Source: C-114 sp963745405
GTDB taxonomy: Bacteria > Chloroflexota > Limnocylindria > Limnocylindrales > CSP1-4
Assembly (NCBI GenBank): GCA_963745405.1
Contig: CAVUWY010000002.1
Span: 1,860,001-1,924,000 of the forward strand
Direction: 5' to 3'
DNA length: 64,000 nucleotides
The position numbers were made by a program, and so were the translations under genes. Below the pieces are notes generated by a model. It was not told where the DNA came from and made no database searches. It was given only the letters and a program-made list of their open reading frames with translations. Shown piece by piece: positions 35,396 through 44,803 of this stretch (positions are counted from its first letter, which is position 1; every line of letters starts with the position of its first letter).

Positions 35396-38300
35396 TCACC
35401 GTCCTTCGCCGGCTCCGAGCGTCGAGTGGGTCGTTTCCGCGACGCGGCCTGAAGCGTCATGGGCCGGTCGAGCCATCGCGTCCTTGAGCCAGGCGAGGTA
35501 CGGCCGGGCGCCGAGCCGCTCGAACATCACGCGTGCCTCCTCGGCGGCGTCCCGGACCTCGCTCGAGATCGGTCCAAGGAGCATCACGGCGACGAGGATG
35601 GCTTCGGCTCGGAACAGGTCCGCCCCGAGGTCGTCGAACGCCCGCCATGCCGCCCGGAAACCGGCGATCGCTTCGTCCGTCCGCGCTTCGAGCGCGAGGA
35701 TCGCCGCCCGACCGTTCGTTGCGATCGCTGCAGGGAGCGGCCCGGAGGCGTCGGGCTGGGCCTCGAGGCGGTGAACGAGTCGGCGCAACTCGTCGACGTC
35801 ACCGAGCATGATGGCCGGCGGGATCGCACTGGCGAGGTAGGGGCCCTGCAGCCCCTCGTACGCGTCGGCTGCCTCGACGTACTCGCGGATCGCCGCCCGA
35901 AAATCGCCAGAGAATCTTGCCCGGTCGGCGACCAGCGAGTGGACTTCGGCGGTCAGCTCCGCAGCCCCGTTCGCGTCGGCGATCGCCCGGATCCGGGAGA
36001 GGTGCCGATCAGTCGACTCGCCGCGACTGTTGCGGATGAGTGCCTCCGCTCCCAGGATCCGTGACTCGTCCACCTCGGACCGAGCGATCGCCAGCAGGTC
36101 GTCGGCGGTCGCGAGGGCTCTATCCAGGTCGAGGCCGCACATCCAGGAGCCACTGATGGCCTGCGAGCCGATCCACATCGCCATGCCCTGATGGCCGACC
36201 CGGCGGGCCAGCTCGAGATTGGTCCACTGCAGTTCCGTGGCGTGCCGGGGCGACTGTTCGAAGGTATGCGATGCCTGATTGCTCCGAGCCCGCATCTCGG
36301 CATCGACATACCCGCCCGCTGCGGCGATGTCGACCGCGGCCTGCATGATCGCTGCGCTCTCCCGGTATCGGCCGCGGTACCCGAGGACCGAGCCCCGATT
36401 GTTGAGTGCGTTGGCGATGACCTCCTCGAGGCCGAGCGGCTCGGCGAGGTCGAGGGCCCGGTCGGCGGCGTCCAGGGCAGCGTCGAACGCGGAGTTCCGC
36501 ATGTAGGCGCGGGAGAGGTTGGCCAGCACCCGGGCGCGGATGTCGCCGGGGGCGTCCGCGGGCAGCTCCGACAGCGCCTGTTCGAGGACCGTGACGGCGG
36601 TGTCGAGCTTGGTCGCGTTGAGGAGGACGGCTCCGAGCTCGGCGCGAGCACGCGCGGCCGCCGGTTCGTCGCCGGCCAGCCGGAAGTCGTCCACGGCGGC
36701 CCGGGCGAACGCCTCGGCATCGGCATACTCTCCCGCCGCCGTGGCAGCGGCCGCGGCCCGCAGCTCGAGGTCGGCTCGATCGGCTGGATCGGTCGTCACT
36801 GCGAGGGCCTGTCGGAGGAACGAGACCGCCTGATCGGTGGCCCCGAGCGTGGCCGCGCGCTCCGCAGCTGCGCGAAGGGCAAGCCTCGCCTGGGCAGCCA
36901 CCGCGTCCGCCTCGGCCCCGACCGCTGACGCCTCATGGGCGGCCAGATAGTGGTTGGCGAGCGCGCCGGCCATCTCGTCATCCCCGGTGGCCTCGAAGTA
37001 CCGGGCGACCGCGAGGTGACGCTGCCGCCGCTCCCGTCGGGCGAGTGTTCCGTAGGCCACCTCCCGGATCAGGGACTGTACGAACCGGTACTGGCCTCGT
37101 TCAGGGGATCGGGGATCGGCCTCGAGTTCGAACAGCTCCCGCCGCACGAGGGCGCGAAGGCGCCCATCGAGCTCGTCCTCGTCGCGCCCGCTGACGGCGG
37201 CCAGGCCGGCCAGGGTGACTGTCTGGCCGAGCACCGAAGCGTCCTGGACGAGCCCCCGGTCCGCCGGGTCGAGAGTGTCGAGCCGCGATGCGATGAGCGA
37301 CCGGAGGGTCTCCGGGATCGCCAGCTCACCGAGATCCCCGATCGGACGATAGACGCCGTCGTGGAGCGCGAGCTTCCCATCGGCGACGAGGGCCCGGACC
37401 GTCTCCACCGCGTAGAGCGGGATGCCGTCGGCCCGCCGGACGATGGAATCGACGGCCGCCGTCGAGAGTCCGGGCACGAACCCGGACAACAGCTCCCGCA
37501 TCGCGGCTTCGGCCAGCGGCTCGAGGGCGAGCCCGGTATAGGCGCGGTGGCCGACGCCCCAGTCGGGGCGCCGGTCGAACAGCTCCGGCCGGGCCAGGGT
37601 GACGATGAGGATCGGCACGCCCTTCGACCAGTCCACGACGTGATCGATGAAGTCGAGCAACCCCGAGTCGGCCCACTGGAGGTCCTCGAAGAGGAGGACG
37701 ACGGTACCCCGGACGGCGATCCGTTCGAAGAAGATCCGCCACGCGGCGAACAGGACGTCGCGGCCGCCGGCCGGGGCCGGTTCGAGGCCGAGGAGGGTCA
37801 GGAGGGCGGGCTCGACCCAGCGCCGGTCCGCCTCCTCGGGGATGTACTCGACGACCACGTCGGCGATGCGAGCGCGGGTCGTCTCGGCGTCGTCGGTCTC
37901 AACCAGGTGGGCCCGGCGGCGGACCATCTCGCCGAGCGCCCAGAACGTGATCCCATCGCCGTAGGCCGGAGAGCGGCCGCGGTGCCAGTAGATCGGCTCC
38001 ATCACGCCATCGATGTACTTCTCGAGCTCCCAGGCGAGACGGCTCTTGCCGATCCCGCCAGGCCCGGTGATCGAGACGAGACGGGTTCGGCGCTCGCGGC
38101 CTGTCGCGTTGACGGCCTCGCGAAGGAGGTGCATCTCCTCATCGCGGCCGACGAACGGCGGTTCCGGCAGGTCCGAGCGTCCCTGGCCGCCCCGCTGGGC
38201 GACGACGCGGAGAGCCCGCCAGGCGGGGACCGGGGCGGTCTTGCCCTTGAGTGCCTGGGGCCCCGCCTCCTCGAAGGTGATCGCATTCGAGGCAGCCCGG

Positions 38301-38983
38301 TGGGTCGCCTCGCCGACGAGGACGGTGTTCGGCAGGGCGACGGATTGGAGCCGGGCGGCGGTGTTGACGAGGTCGCCCGCGACCATGCCCTGGTTCGTGG
38401 CACCGATCGTGATGGCCGCCTCGCCGGTGAGGACGCCGGCTCGCGCCTCGATCGTCGCTCCGAGCGTGCGGACAGCCTCGACGAGCTCGAGGGCGGCCCG
38501 GACAGCCCGCTCTGCGTCGTCCTCCTGGGCGGTCGGGGCCCCCCACACCGCCATGACGGCATCGCCGATGAACTTCTCGACCGTCCCGCCATAGCGGCCG
38601 ATCACGTCCGAGGCCAGCTCGAAGTAGCGAGACAGGGTCTCACGTACCTCCTCCGCGTCGCGCTCCTCAGCGAATGGGGTGAACCCGACAAGGTCGGCGA
38701 ACAAGATCGACACAAGGCGGCGCTCGGCGGCTGGACCCTCGCCGGCGGGACCGCCCGGGGCGGCGGTGGAGGTCGCGAGTGCGGCAGGTTCGCTCTGTCC
38801 TGGGCCGCCGGATGCCGTCGGATGCTCGCCTGTCTGGAGGCCACGGCCGCATTCGCCGCAGAACCGGGCGTCGGCGTCGTTGGCGCCCCCGCATGCCGGG
38901 CACGCGATCGCCAGGGGCGTTCCGCAGGACTTGCAGAACTTCCGTCCCGCGCCGTTCTCCGTCGCGCAGTTCGAGCAGATCAC
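35396..38983 (-). CDS. zinc-ribbon / class III nucleotide cyclase / AAA-STAND ATPase protein (2)
   Basis: A 1195-residue paralogue of the protein at 28866. Zinc ribbons CSNC..CKSC and CPAC..CGEC (1-46) precede a cyclase domain with ILFADLVGFT, VEKFIGDAVMAVWG and AGDLVNTAARLQ, all catalytic residues present. The ATPase has Walker A GPGGIGKSRL at about 304 and VVLLFEDLQWAD, and winged-helix and TPR-like repeats fill the C-terminal half. The start is GTG 38983. It probably senses a signal through the repeat region and makes a cyclic nucleotide. It lies between the SGNH hydrolase and the KimA-like permease in a leftward run. Confidence 0.93.
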   Translation of the reverse strand: MICSNCATENGAGRKFCKSCGTPLAIACPACGGANDADARFCGECGRGLQTGEHPTASGGPGQSEPAALATSTAAPGGPAGEGPAAERRLVSILFADLVGFTPFAEERDAEEVRETLSRYFELASDVIGRYGGTVEKFIGDAVMAVWGAPTAQEDDAERAVRAALELVEAVRTLGATIEARAGVLTGEAAITIGATNQGMVAGDLVNTAARLQSVALPNTVLVGEATHRAASNAITFEEAGPQALKGKTAPVPAWRALRVVAQRGGQGRSDLPEPPFVGRDEEMHLLREAVNATGRERRTRLVSITGPGGIGKSRLAWELEKYIDGVMEPIYWHRGRSPAYGDGITFWALGEMVRRRAHLVETDDAETTRARIADVVVEYIPEEADRRWVEPALLTLLGLEPAPAGGRDVLFAAWRIFFERIAVRGTVVLLFEDLQWADSGLLDFIDHVVDWSKGVPILIVTLARPELFDRRPDWGVGHRAYTGLALEPLAEAAMRELLSGFVPGLSTAAVDSIVRRADGIPLYAVETVRALVADGKLALHDGVYRPIGDLGELAIPETLRSLIASRLDTLDPADRGLVQDASVLGQTVTLAGLAAVSGRDEDELDGRLRALVRRELFELEADPRSPERGQYRFVQSLIREVAYGTLARRERRQRHLAVARYFEATGDDEMAGALANHYLAAHEASAVGAEADAVAAQARLALRAAAERAATLGATDQAVSFLRQALAVTTDPADRADLELRAAAAATAAGEYADAEAFARAAVDDFRLAGDEPAAARARAELGAVLLNATKLDTAVTVLEQALSELPADAPGDIRARVLANLSRAYMRNSAFDAALDAADRALDLAEPLGLEEVIANALNNRGSVLGYRGRYRESAAIMQAAVDIAAAGGYVDAEMRARSNQASHTFEQSPRHATELQWTNLELARRVGHQGMAMWIGSQAISGSWMCGLDLDRALATADDLLAIARSEVDESRILGAEALIRNSRGESTDRHLSRIRAIADANGAAELTAEVHSLVADRARFSGDFRAAIREYVEAADAYEGLQGPYLASAIPPAIMLGDVDELRRLVHRLEAQPDASGPLPAAIATNGRAAILALEARTDEAIAGFRAAWRAFDDLGADLFRAEAILVAVMLLGPISSEVRDAAEEARVMFERLGARPYLAWLKDAMARPAHDASGRVAETTHSTLGAGEGR

Positions 38984-39095
38984 CGCGTCACCGTCTCACC
39001 CGTCGATAGGAGGCGCAGAGCGTAGCCGAACGTGGGTCCCGTTGCGAGCCCTCGGCTGCCCGGGCCGCGCGTTCGGCGTGCACGCGCGCCGGCCG

Positions 39096-39908
39096 TCAGG
39101 GGAGTCCGACAGCGCGAGCGGCGGTCTCCTGCAACAGGTGAGCGTCCTCGGTCGCGAGCCCGTCGGTGAAACCGAGCCCGCGCGGATCCGCATGGAAGAT
39201 CGTGGCGTAGAAGACGCACGCCGCGAGGTACGTGCCGGCCGGCGTCGGGTGGACGCCGTCATCCACCCAGAGCGCCAGTCGAGGGTCCACTCCGCGGACC
39301 ATCGACCAGGCCGACCCGACCGGCGCCTCGGCCACGCCGAGCTCCCGGGACAGCGCGTCGTAGGCGTCGTCGACCTGCGCCTGCATCACGTCGTAGGACA
39401 GCAGGCCCGCCTCCGGCCAGCCGTCGCGATGGGCCCACGTCTCGAACAGGACCGGCTGAGCGCCGGTCGCCTCGACGAGCCCCGCCAGCGTCCGGGCCGC
39501 CGGGTACATGTCCTGCTGGCGAAGTTCCGGGCTGGCCGGGATCTGGCTCTGTTCCTGGAGGACGACGAAGCCCCAGCGGGCTGCTGCCATGCGCTGGCGT
39601 CGGTCGGCCGAGTCGAGGGCGTCGGCGAGGGTGGCCCCGCCCACTGCGACACTGTCGGTCGCGACTCGTCGGCCGCCGCTCACGGCCAGGCTGGCGAACG
39701 TCCCGGGCAGGTCGTTGACGTAGGTGTAGCTGTTGCCGATGAAGAGCACCCGGGTACAGCCGGTCGGATCGCCGCTGCAGGCATCCCCGCTGCTCGAGCA
39801 GGTCGCCGCCGACGCGGCGAGCAGCGCTCCGAGGAGCACCCGCCCGATCGCCAGGCGCCTCCGTCGGCCGGGTCCACCTGAGCGATGGTGTGCTGTCCGG
39901 GGCCGCAT
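39096..39908 (-). CDS. SGNH/GDSL-like hydrolase, exported
   Basis: A 270-residue exported protein. An Arg-rich start and hydrophobic segment (IGRVLLGALLAASAATC) look like a signal, with the Cys as a weak lipobox. The serine block is VLFIGNSYTYVNDLPG (Ser in GNSY), Gly is in AVGGATL, and the Asp/His pair is DGVHPTPAGTYLAA. This is the four-block SGNH layout. The likely activity is on an ester such as an acetyl group on glycans. It lies 84 bases after the cyclase-3 gene. Confidence 0.82.
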   Translation of the reverse strand: MRPRTAHHRSGGPGRRRRLAIGRVLLGALLAASAATCSSSGDACSGDPTGCTRVLFIGNSYTYVNDLPGTFASLAVSGGRRVATDSVAVGGATLADALDSADRRQRMAAARWGFVVLQEQSQIPASPELRQQDMYPAARTLAGLVEATGAQPVLFETWAHRDGWPEAGLLSYDVMQAQVDDAYDALSRELGVAEAPVGSAWSMVRGVDPRLALWVDDGVHPTPAGTYLAACVFYATIFHADPRGLGFTDGLATEDAHLLQETAARAVGLP

Positions 39909-39992
39909 CGGGTGAGCATGCCCGGCGTTTGCCGCGCCGCCCTCGGTACCGTGGTCAGCCCGGTGGAGGACCTCCGGGCCCCGGGATCAGCC

Positions 39993-42596
39993 TCAGCCTC
40001 CTTCGCCGAGGGCCATCGCGATCGCCTCCTCGGGGCTCAGGGACCGGCCTTCGGCGATGAGGCGCTCCGCCTCGTCCCGACCGAGCCGCTCGCGCACGAC
40101 GTCGGTCGGGTGCGGCAGGTGGAGGACGCCCACCGGGGCGAGTGCTTCTCCGGTCTCCGCCTGGATCGCCAGGATGGCGCCGGCCAGTCGAGCGCCTCGC
40201 TCGGCATCGCCCGACTCGCCCTCGACTATCGCGATCACGCCGAGCGCCCCGATCGTCGAGCCGCCGACCCGTTCCGGCAGTGACCGGAGCGCCTCGCGCG
40301 CACTAGCGAGCGCGTCCGCCGGCCGGCCTTCGAGCCGGGCGATCGCGCCGAGGAGCATGAGGCCGTCCGCCACCCGGTACCAGGATTGCGTCGCGCGGAA
40401 GTCGGCCAGGTTGCGTTCCTCGAGCTGCCGGGCCGTGGCGGCATCGCCGGCGAGGAAGTGGGCGACGACGAGGGATTGACGCGACCTGGCCACGCCGGGG
40501 CGGTCGCCGAGCTCCTCGTACAGGGCCAGCGCCTGCTCGGCCTCCCGGCGGAGCAAGGGGAGGTCCTGCTCGACGATCCCGACGAAGCAGAGGTCGTAGT
40601 GGGCGTCCGCGAGTTCGCTCCGATCGCGAAGGCGCTCGGCGATGGCCAGTCGCTCCTCGTACGCGGTCCGCGTCGCTGCGTAGTCCTGCGACCAGTAGGC
40701 CAGCCCGCCGGCCGCGGCCAGGGCATGGACCCGGCCGGTCGAATCGGCAGCGGCGTTCGGGTGGGCGAGCAGACGCTCGGCCCAGTCCCGCCCCTCCCGG
40801 AGGCGGGCCCGGACCTGCCACCAGCGCCAGGCGGAGCCGACGATCCGCAGCCCGGGCTCGACGTCGCCAGTCGACAGCGACCAGGTCATCGCCTGGCGCA
40901 GATCGTGGATCGCGTGATCGATGAGATCGAGGTAGCGCTCCGCACCCGCTTCGAGGAGCTGGACCCCGGCGGTCTCCGCCAGGTCGCTGAAGACGACCGC
41001 ATGGCGACGCTCGCACGATGCCCGTTCCCCGGACTCCTCGAGGCGCTCCCAGGCGTACTCCCGGACGAACGCGTGGCGGCCGAACAGCGGGTCGCCGTGC
41101 TCGGTCGGCACGATCCGCAGGAGGCTCTTGTCGACGAGCGAGGTCAGGCCGTCGAAGGTCTCCAGGCCGAGCGTCCGGTCGGCGTCGGCGATCCCGTCGG
41201 CCGACTCCGTCGTCCAGTCGCCGACGAGGACCGCGAGGCGTCGGAACAGCGTCTGCTCGGCGGCGGGCAGGAGGTCGTAGCTCCAGCCGATCGCGCCGCG
41301 GAGCGTCCGCTGCCGTTCCGGGAGGTCGCGCCCGCCGCTGGTGAGGAGGTCGAGCGAGTGGCCGAGCCGCTCGAGGATGCGGGACGGCGGGAAGACCCGC
41401 ACACGCGCCGCCGCGAGCTCGATCGCGAGGGGAAGGCCGTCGAGCTGGCGGGCGATCCCTGCGATGGCCGCGGCTTCGTCGCCGGTGGCCTCGAAGTCGG
41501 GCCGGGCGAGGCGGGCACGATCGAGGAACAGCGCCTCGGCCTCCGATGCGCCGAGCGGCGGCACCGGGTACTCCTGCTCGCCGCTGATGCGGAGTGGCTC
41601 GCGCGTCGAGATGAGGACCCGCAGGCCGGCCGCCCCATGGACGAGGTCGGCCACGATCGAGGCGGCGGCCGGCAGGAGTTGCTCGAGGTTGTCGAGGACG
41701 AGGAGCATCGCCTTGTCGTCGAGATAGCGCCGGAGCACGGCCGCGATGGGCTGGTCCGGCGCCTCCGCCACCCCGACGGCAGCGCCGATCGCGGAGGCGA
41801 CGAGGGCGGGATCCCGGATCGGGGCGAGCTCGACGAAGACCGCCCCGTCTGGGAAGCGGTCGGCGACCGCCTCGGCCACCCCGACTGAGAGGCGCGTCTT
41901 GCCGGTCCCGCCCGGGCCGGTGAGAGAGACGATCCGCGAGCGCCCGAGGAGGTCCGCCACGGCCGCCACCTCCGCCTCCCGGCCGACGAACGAGGTGAGC
42001 ATCGTCGGCAGCTCGAGGGTGCTCGCCGCTCGGAGTGGCCGTTCGTCATCGGCTGCGCCCGGCACGACGAGACGGTGGAGGGGTTTCGGTTCGTCGAAGT
42101 CCTTGAGCCGCCGTGAGCCCGCCGGGATGAGCGTCGTGCCGGCCGGCGGCTCGCCGGCGAGTACCGCCCGCGTGGCGTCGGAGACGACGATCTGGCCCCC
42201 GTTGCCGGCGCCGGCGACGCGGGCCGCGTAATGGACATCGACCCCCACGTAATCGCTCCCGTCCCGGGTGAGCCCGCCGTTTCCGGTGTGGATGCCGATC
42301 CGGAGGCGGACGCGGGTGCCGCCATCAGCGGGCGCCAGCGCCTCGCTCAGCGCGATCGCCCGGCTCAGCGCCGTCGCGGCGTTCACCGCGTCGATGGCCG
42401 AGCCGAATGCCGCGAACATGCCGTCGCCCTCGTGCTTGACGACGACCCCGTCGTGGGCGGCGACCGTCGCGTCGGCAAGATCGTCGTGCGCCTGGACGAC
42501 GGCCGCCCACGTGTCGGCGGGCATCGATCTGGCGAGCCGGGTCGACCCCTCGATGTCGCTGAAGAGGAAGGTCACGGTCCCGGTCGGCAGTGCCAC
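39993..42596 (-). CDS. class III nucleotide cyclase-like / STAND ATPase protein (3)
   Basis: An 867-residue protein without zinc ribbons. The cyclase-like domain (residues 5-160) has FLFSDIEGST, VVKHEGDGMFAAFG and GVDVHYAARVA. The metal Asp pair and Lys are kept, but the transition-state Asn (four before Arg) is His. The ATPase has Walker A GPGGTGKTRLS at about 223, LLVLDNLEQLLP and the STAND sensor LPLAIELAAAR, and then helical repeats. It resembles the COG3899/COG3903 type. Start is GTG 42596, since the frame back to 42716 overlaps the upstream gene and is not protein-like. The His substitution makes cyclase activity uncertain. Confidence 0.9.
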   Translation of the reverse strand: MALPTGTVTFLFSDIEGSTRLARSMPADTWAAVVQAHDDLADATVAAHDGVVVKHEGDGMFAAFGSAIDAVNAATALSRAIALSEALAPADGGTRVRLRIGIHTGNGGLTRDGSDYVGVDVHYAARVAGAGNGGQIVVSDATRAVLAGEPPAGTTLIPAGSRRLKDFDEPKPLHRLVVPGAADDERPLRAASTLELPTMLTSFVGREAEVAAVADLLGRSRIVSLTGPGGTGKTRLSVGVAEAVADRFPDGAVFVELAPIRDPALVASAIGAAVGVAEAPDQPIAAVLRRYLDDKAMLLVLDNLEQLLPAAASIVADLVHGAAGLRVLISTREPLRISGEQEYPVPPLGASEAEALFLDRARLARPDFEATGDEAAAIAGIARQLDGLPLAIELAAARVRVFPPSRILERLGHSLDLLTSGGRDLPERQRTLRGAIGWSYDLLPAAEQTLFRRLAVLVGDWTTESADGIADADRTLGLETFDGLTSLVDKSLLRIVPTEHGDPLFGRHAFVREYAWERLEESGERASCERRHAVVFSDLAETAGVQLLEAGAERYLDLIDHAIHDLRQAMTWSLSTGDVEPGLRIVGSAWRWWQVRARLREGRDWAERLLAHPNAAADSTGRVHALAAAGGLAYWSQDYAATRTAYEERLAIAERLRDRSELADAHYDLCFVGIVEQDLPLLRREAEQALALYEELGDRPGVARSRQSLVVAHFLAGDAATARQLEERNLADFRATQSWYRVADGLMLLGAIARLEGRPADALASAREALRSLPERVGGSTIGALGVIAIVEGESGDAERGARLAGAILAIQAETGEALAPVGVLHLPHPTDVVRERLGRDEAERLIAEGRSLSPEEAIAMALGEGG

Positions 42597-42627
42597 GCCG
42601 CCGATCGTACCCGGTCCCCGCGGCAGG

Positions 42628-44796
42628 TCAGAACTCCACGCGATAGATGCCCGCCGGCCCGGCGACATAGATCCGCCCATCGGGGCCGATCGCGATCCCC
42701 CCGAACCAGCCGGCAAGCTGGAACGACACGCCGGACCGATCGATGTGGCTGAGTCCGATGCCTTCCGCGGTCGCCCACATCGTGTGGTCGAGGCCCTCCA
42801 CGAGGTCGATGGTCCCGTACGTCGGCCCCAGGCTGCCTGTCGAGACCTTCGTCCAGACCGAATCGACCCGTCGGACGGCGACCACGGAAGGCGACGTCTC
42901 GTCGTAACCGGCGCTCGTCCAGAGGCTGCCGTCGTCCGACATCACGAGGAGACTCCGATCAGACCGGTCGCCCCCGAAGAGCACCTGCTCGGATGGGGTC
43001 CAGTGGCCGCCGGCGCGATGCCAGATGGAGTCGACCTCCCCGTCGAGCCCGCGCATCCAGATGTCTCCACCGTCGGCGGCGATCGCGCTGATCGCCGTCA
43101 ACCCGGGGGGCAGGTCGATCCGCGTCGCGACCCAACCGGATCCACCGCGTCGGTAGCGGGCCAACGCTGGGTCCTGCGGCGCGTCGCCGGTGGAGCGGTC
43201 CATCCCACCGAGGGCGACCAGGACGGACCCGTCGCGGTCGAACGCGACGCCGCTCGTAAGGCCTGTGGTGAGGATCGACCAGCGACCCCCACTGCGGACC
43301 ATCGCCCCCTGGTTCGTGGCGACGGCCAACGCCCCTCCCGGGCCGCCGACGAGGTCGGCGACGTAACCGCGGTCGACGGCGAAGCCGGGGATCGACTCGC
43401 TGCTCCACGCCCCGCCCTGAACGTGACTCAGCCCGCCGTCGTCGGTCGCGGCCCAGAACTCGCCCGGCCGACCGGCGAGGAGTTGACGGATCCCGATGGT
43501 CCCCTGAGCCGACGACGCGCGCGGCCCGACCCGCGTCCAGGCCGTGCCATCCGAAGTCGGACCGAGGCGGAGGGCGTAGGTGCCGACGGGAGTCGCGACG
43601 TACGCTCCGCGGTCGTCGACGGCGATGCTGGAGATCTGCGCCCCGCCACTATCGCTCGTGGGCAGGCCGTCGGCTGCCGCGAAGGTGGTGGGTGCCGGCG
43701 CGCCGAAGTGGATCACCCCGGCACCTTGGTACCCGTCGGCGGTCCCGCTGTCCGTTCCGGTCGCCGCCCAGATCGTCCCGTCCGGCGCCGTCGCGAGCGA
43801 GGCCGTGCCGGGAAGGTCGCCCGGACCGACGTTCATGCTCGTCCAGCGACCGTCGAACCGGTCCAGCGCGCTGTTCGTGCCGACCCACACCGCACCGTCG
43901 GCCGCGACGGCCATCGTCGTGATGCCATCGCGCTCCATCCCCGGGACGGCGACGCCGACGAGCTGTCGCCCGGTGCTGTCGTAGCGGGCGATGGTCCCGG
44001 GGCTGCTGTAGGCGACCCACGTCGTGCCGTCTTCGGCGATCGCGACGTTCGTCGCGCCGTGGTCGACGCCTCCCTGGCAGACCCGCGTCCACGTTTCGCC
44101 GTCCCAGTAGATCGGCCCGACGTCCCAGAGTGCCGCCCAGACCGAGCCGTCCGTCGCCTCGGCCATGTCGGCGAGCCCCGCCGATCCCCACGACGGCATC
44201 TCGATGACGTCGCGGAAACCGGTCCCGTCGAACCAGCGGAGATCCGACGAGTCCAGGAGCCAGATGCCTCCGCCTCGCGCGGCACGGATCCCGTTGGCGG
44301 CGCCGAAGGCCGGGTCGTCGGCCGGCGTCCAGTGCCGCTGTGTCCCGGTCTGGACGTCGGTCCGGGTCAGCCGGCCGGGCTGATACGACCAGTCGTATCG
44401 GCCGTCGGCGACGACCTGGTAGTCGTTGCCGATCGCGTCGACGACGACGCTGACGAGACCGGATTCGAGGTCCCGCGGATGGCGCGTGACCGCTGCCCGA
44501 AGCGGCGCGATGATCGCGGTCTCGCACGGATCCATGCGGACGACCGGGAGACCGAGCGACGGGGACGGCGTCGGTCTGGCGGTGGCGAGCGCGACGGACG
44601 GCGCCGGGCTGGCCGGCTGCTCGGCCGGCGGCGGGATGGAGCGACCGAGGATCGCAAGGGCGACGAGGCCGCCGAGGACCGCTGCGAGCCCGAGGGCGGC
44701 GATCCGGGTCGGCATTCCCCGGCGTTCCACCCGGACGGTATCGATGGCCCCATCGTTCGGCGGACGACGGCCGTCCCGCGGGTCAGGTTCGTCCAT
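42628..44796 (-). CDS. membrane-anchored beta-propeller protein (two-component-regulator-propeller-like)
   Basis: A 722-residue protein with a cytoplasmic tail of about 28 residues, one membrane helix (RIAALGLAAVLGGLVALAIL), an Ala/Pro/Ser linker and about a dozen repeats of the pattern GTIWAATGTD..GGVIHFG, typical of Reg_prop propeller blades that form the sensor part of hybrid two-component systems. No kinase domain is attached. It starts 7 bases after the stop of the upstream membrane protein and ends 31 bases before the cyclase-3 start. This suggests an external sensor co-expressed with the cyclase-like protein. Confidence 0.8.
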   Translation of the reverse strand: MDEPDPRDGRRPPNDGAIDTVRVERRGMPTRIAALGLAAVLGGLVALAILGRSIPPPAEQPASPAPSVALATARPTPSPSLGLPVVRMDPCETAIIAPLRAAVTRHPRDLESGLVSVVVDAIGNDYQVVADGRYDWSYQPGRLTRTDVQTGTQRHWTPADDPAFGAANGIRAARGGGIWLLDSSDLRWFDGTGFRDVIEMPSWGSAGLADMAEATDGSVWAALWDVGPIYWDGETWTRVCQGGVDHGATNVAIAEDGTTWVAYSSPGTIARYDSTGRQLVGVAVPGMERDGITTMAVAADGAVWVGTNSALDRFDGRWTSMNVGPGDLPGTASLATAPDGTIWAATGTDSGTADGYQGAGVIHFGAPAPTTFAAADGLPTSDSGGAQISSIAVDDRGAYVATPVGTYALRLGPTSDGTAWTRVGPRASSAQGTIGIRQLLAGRPGEFWAATDDGGLSHVQGGAWSSESIPGFAVDRGYVADLVGGPGGALAVATNQGAMVRSGGRWSILTTGLTSGVAFDRDGSVLVALGGMDRSTGDAPQDPALARYRRGGSGWVATRIDLPPGLTAISAIAADGGDIWMRGLDGEVDSIWHRAGGHWTPSEQVLFGGDRSDRSLLVMSDDGSLWTSAGYDETSPSVVAVRRVDSVWTKVSTGSLGPTYGTIDLVEGLDHTMWATAEGIGLSHIDRSGVSFQLAGWFGGIAIGPDGRIYVAGPAGIYRVEF

Positions 44797-44803
44797 GGCG
44801 TCG

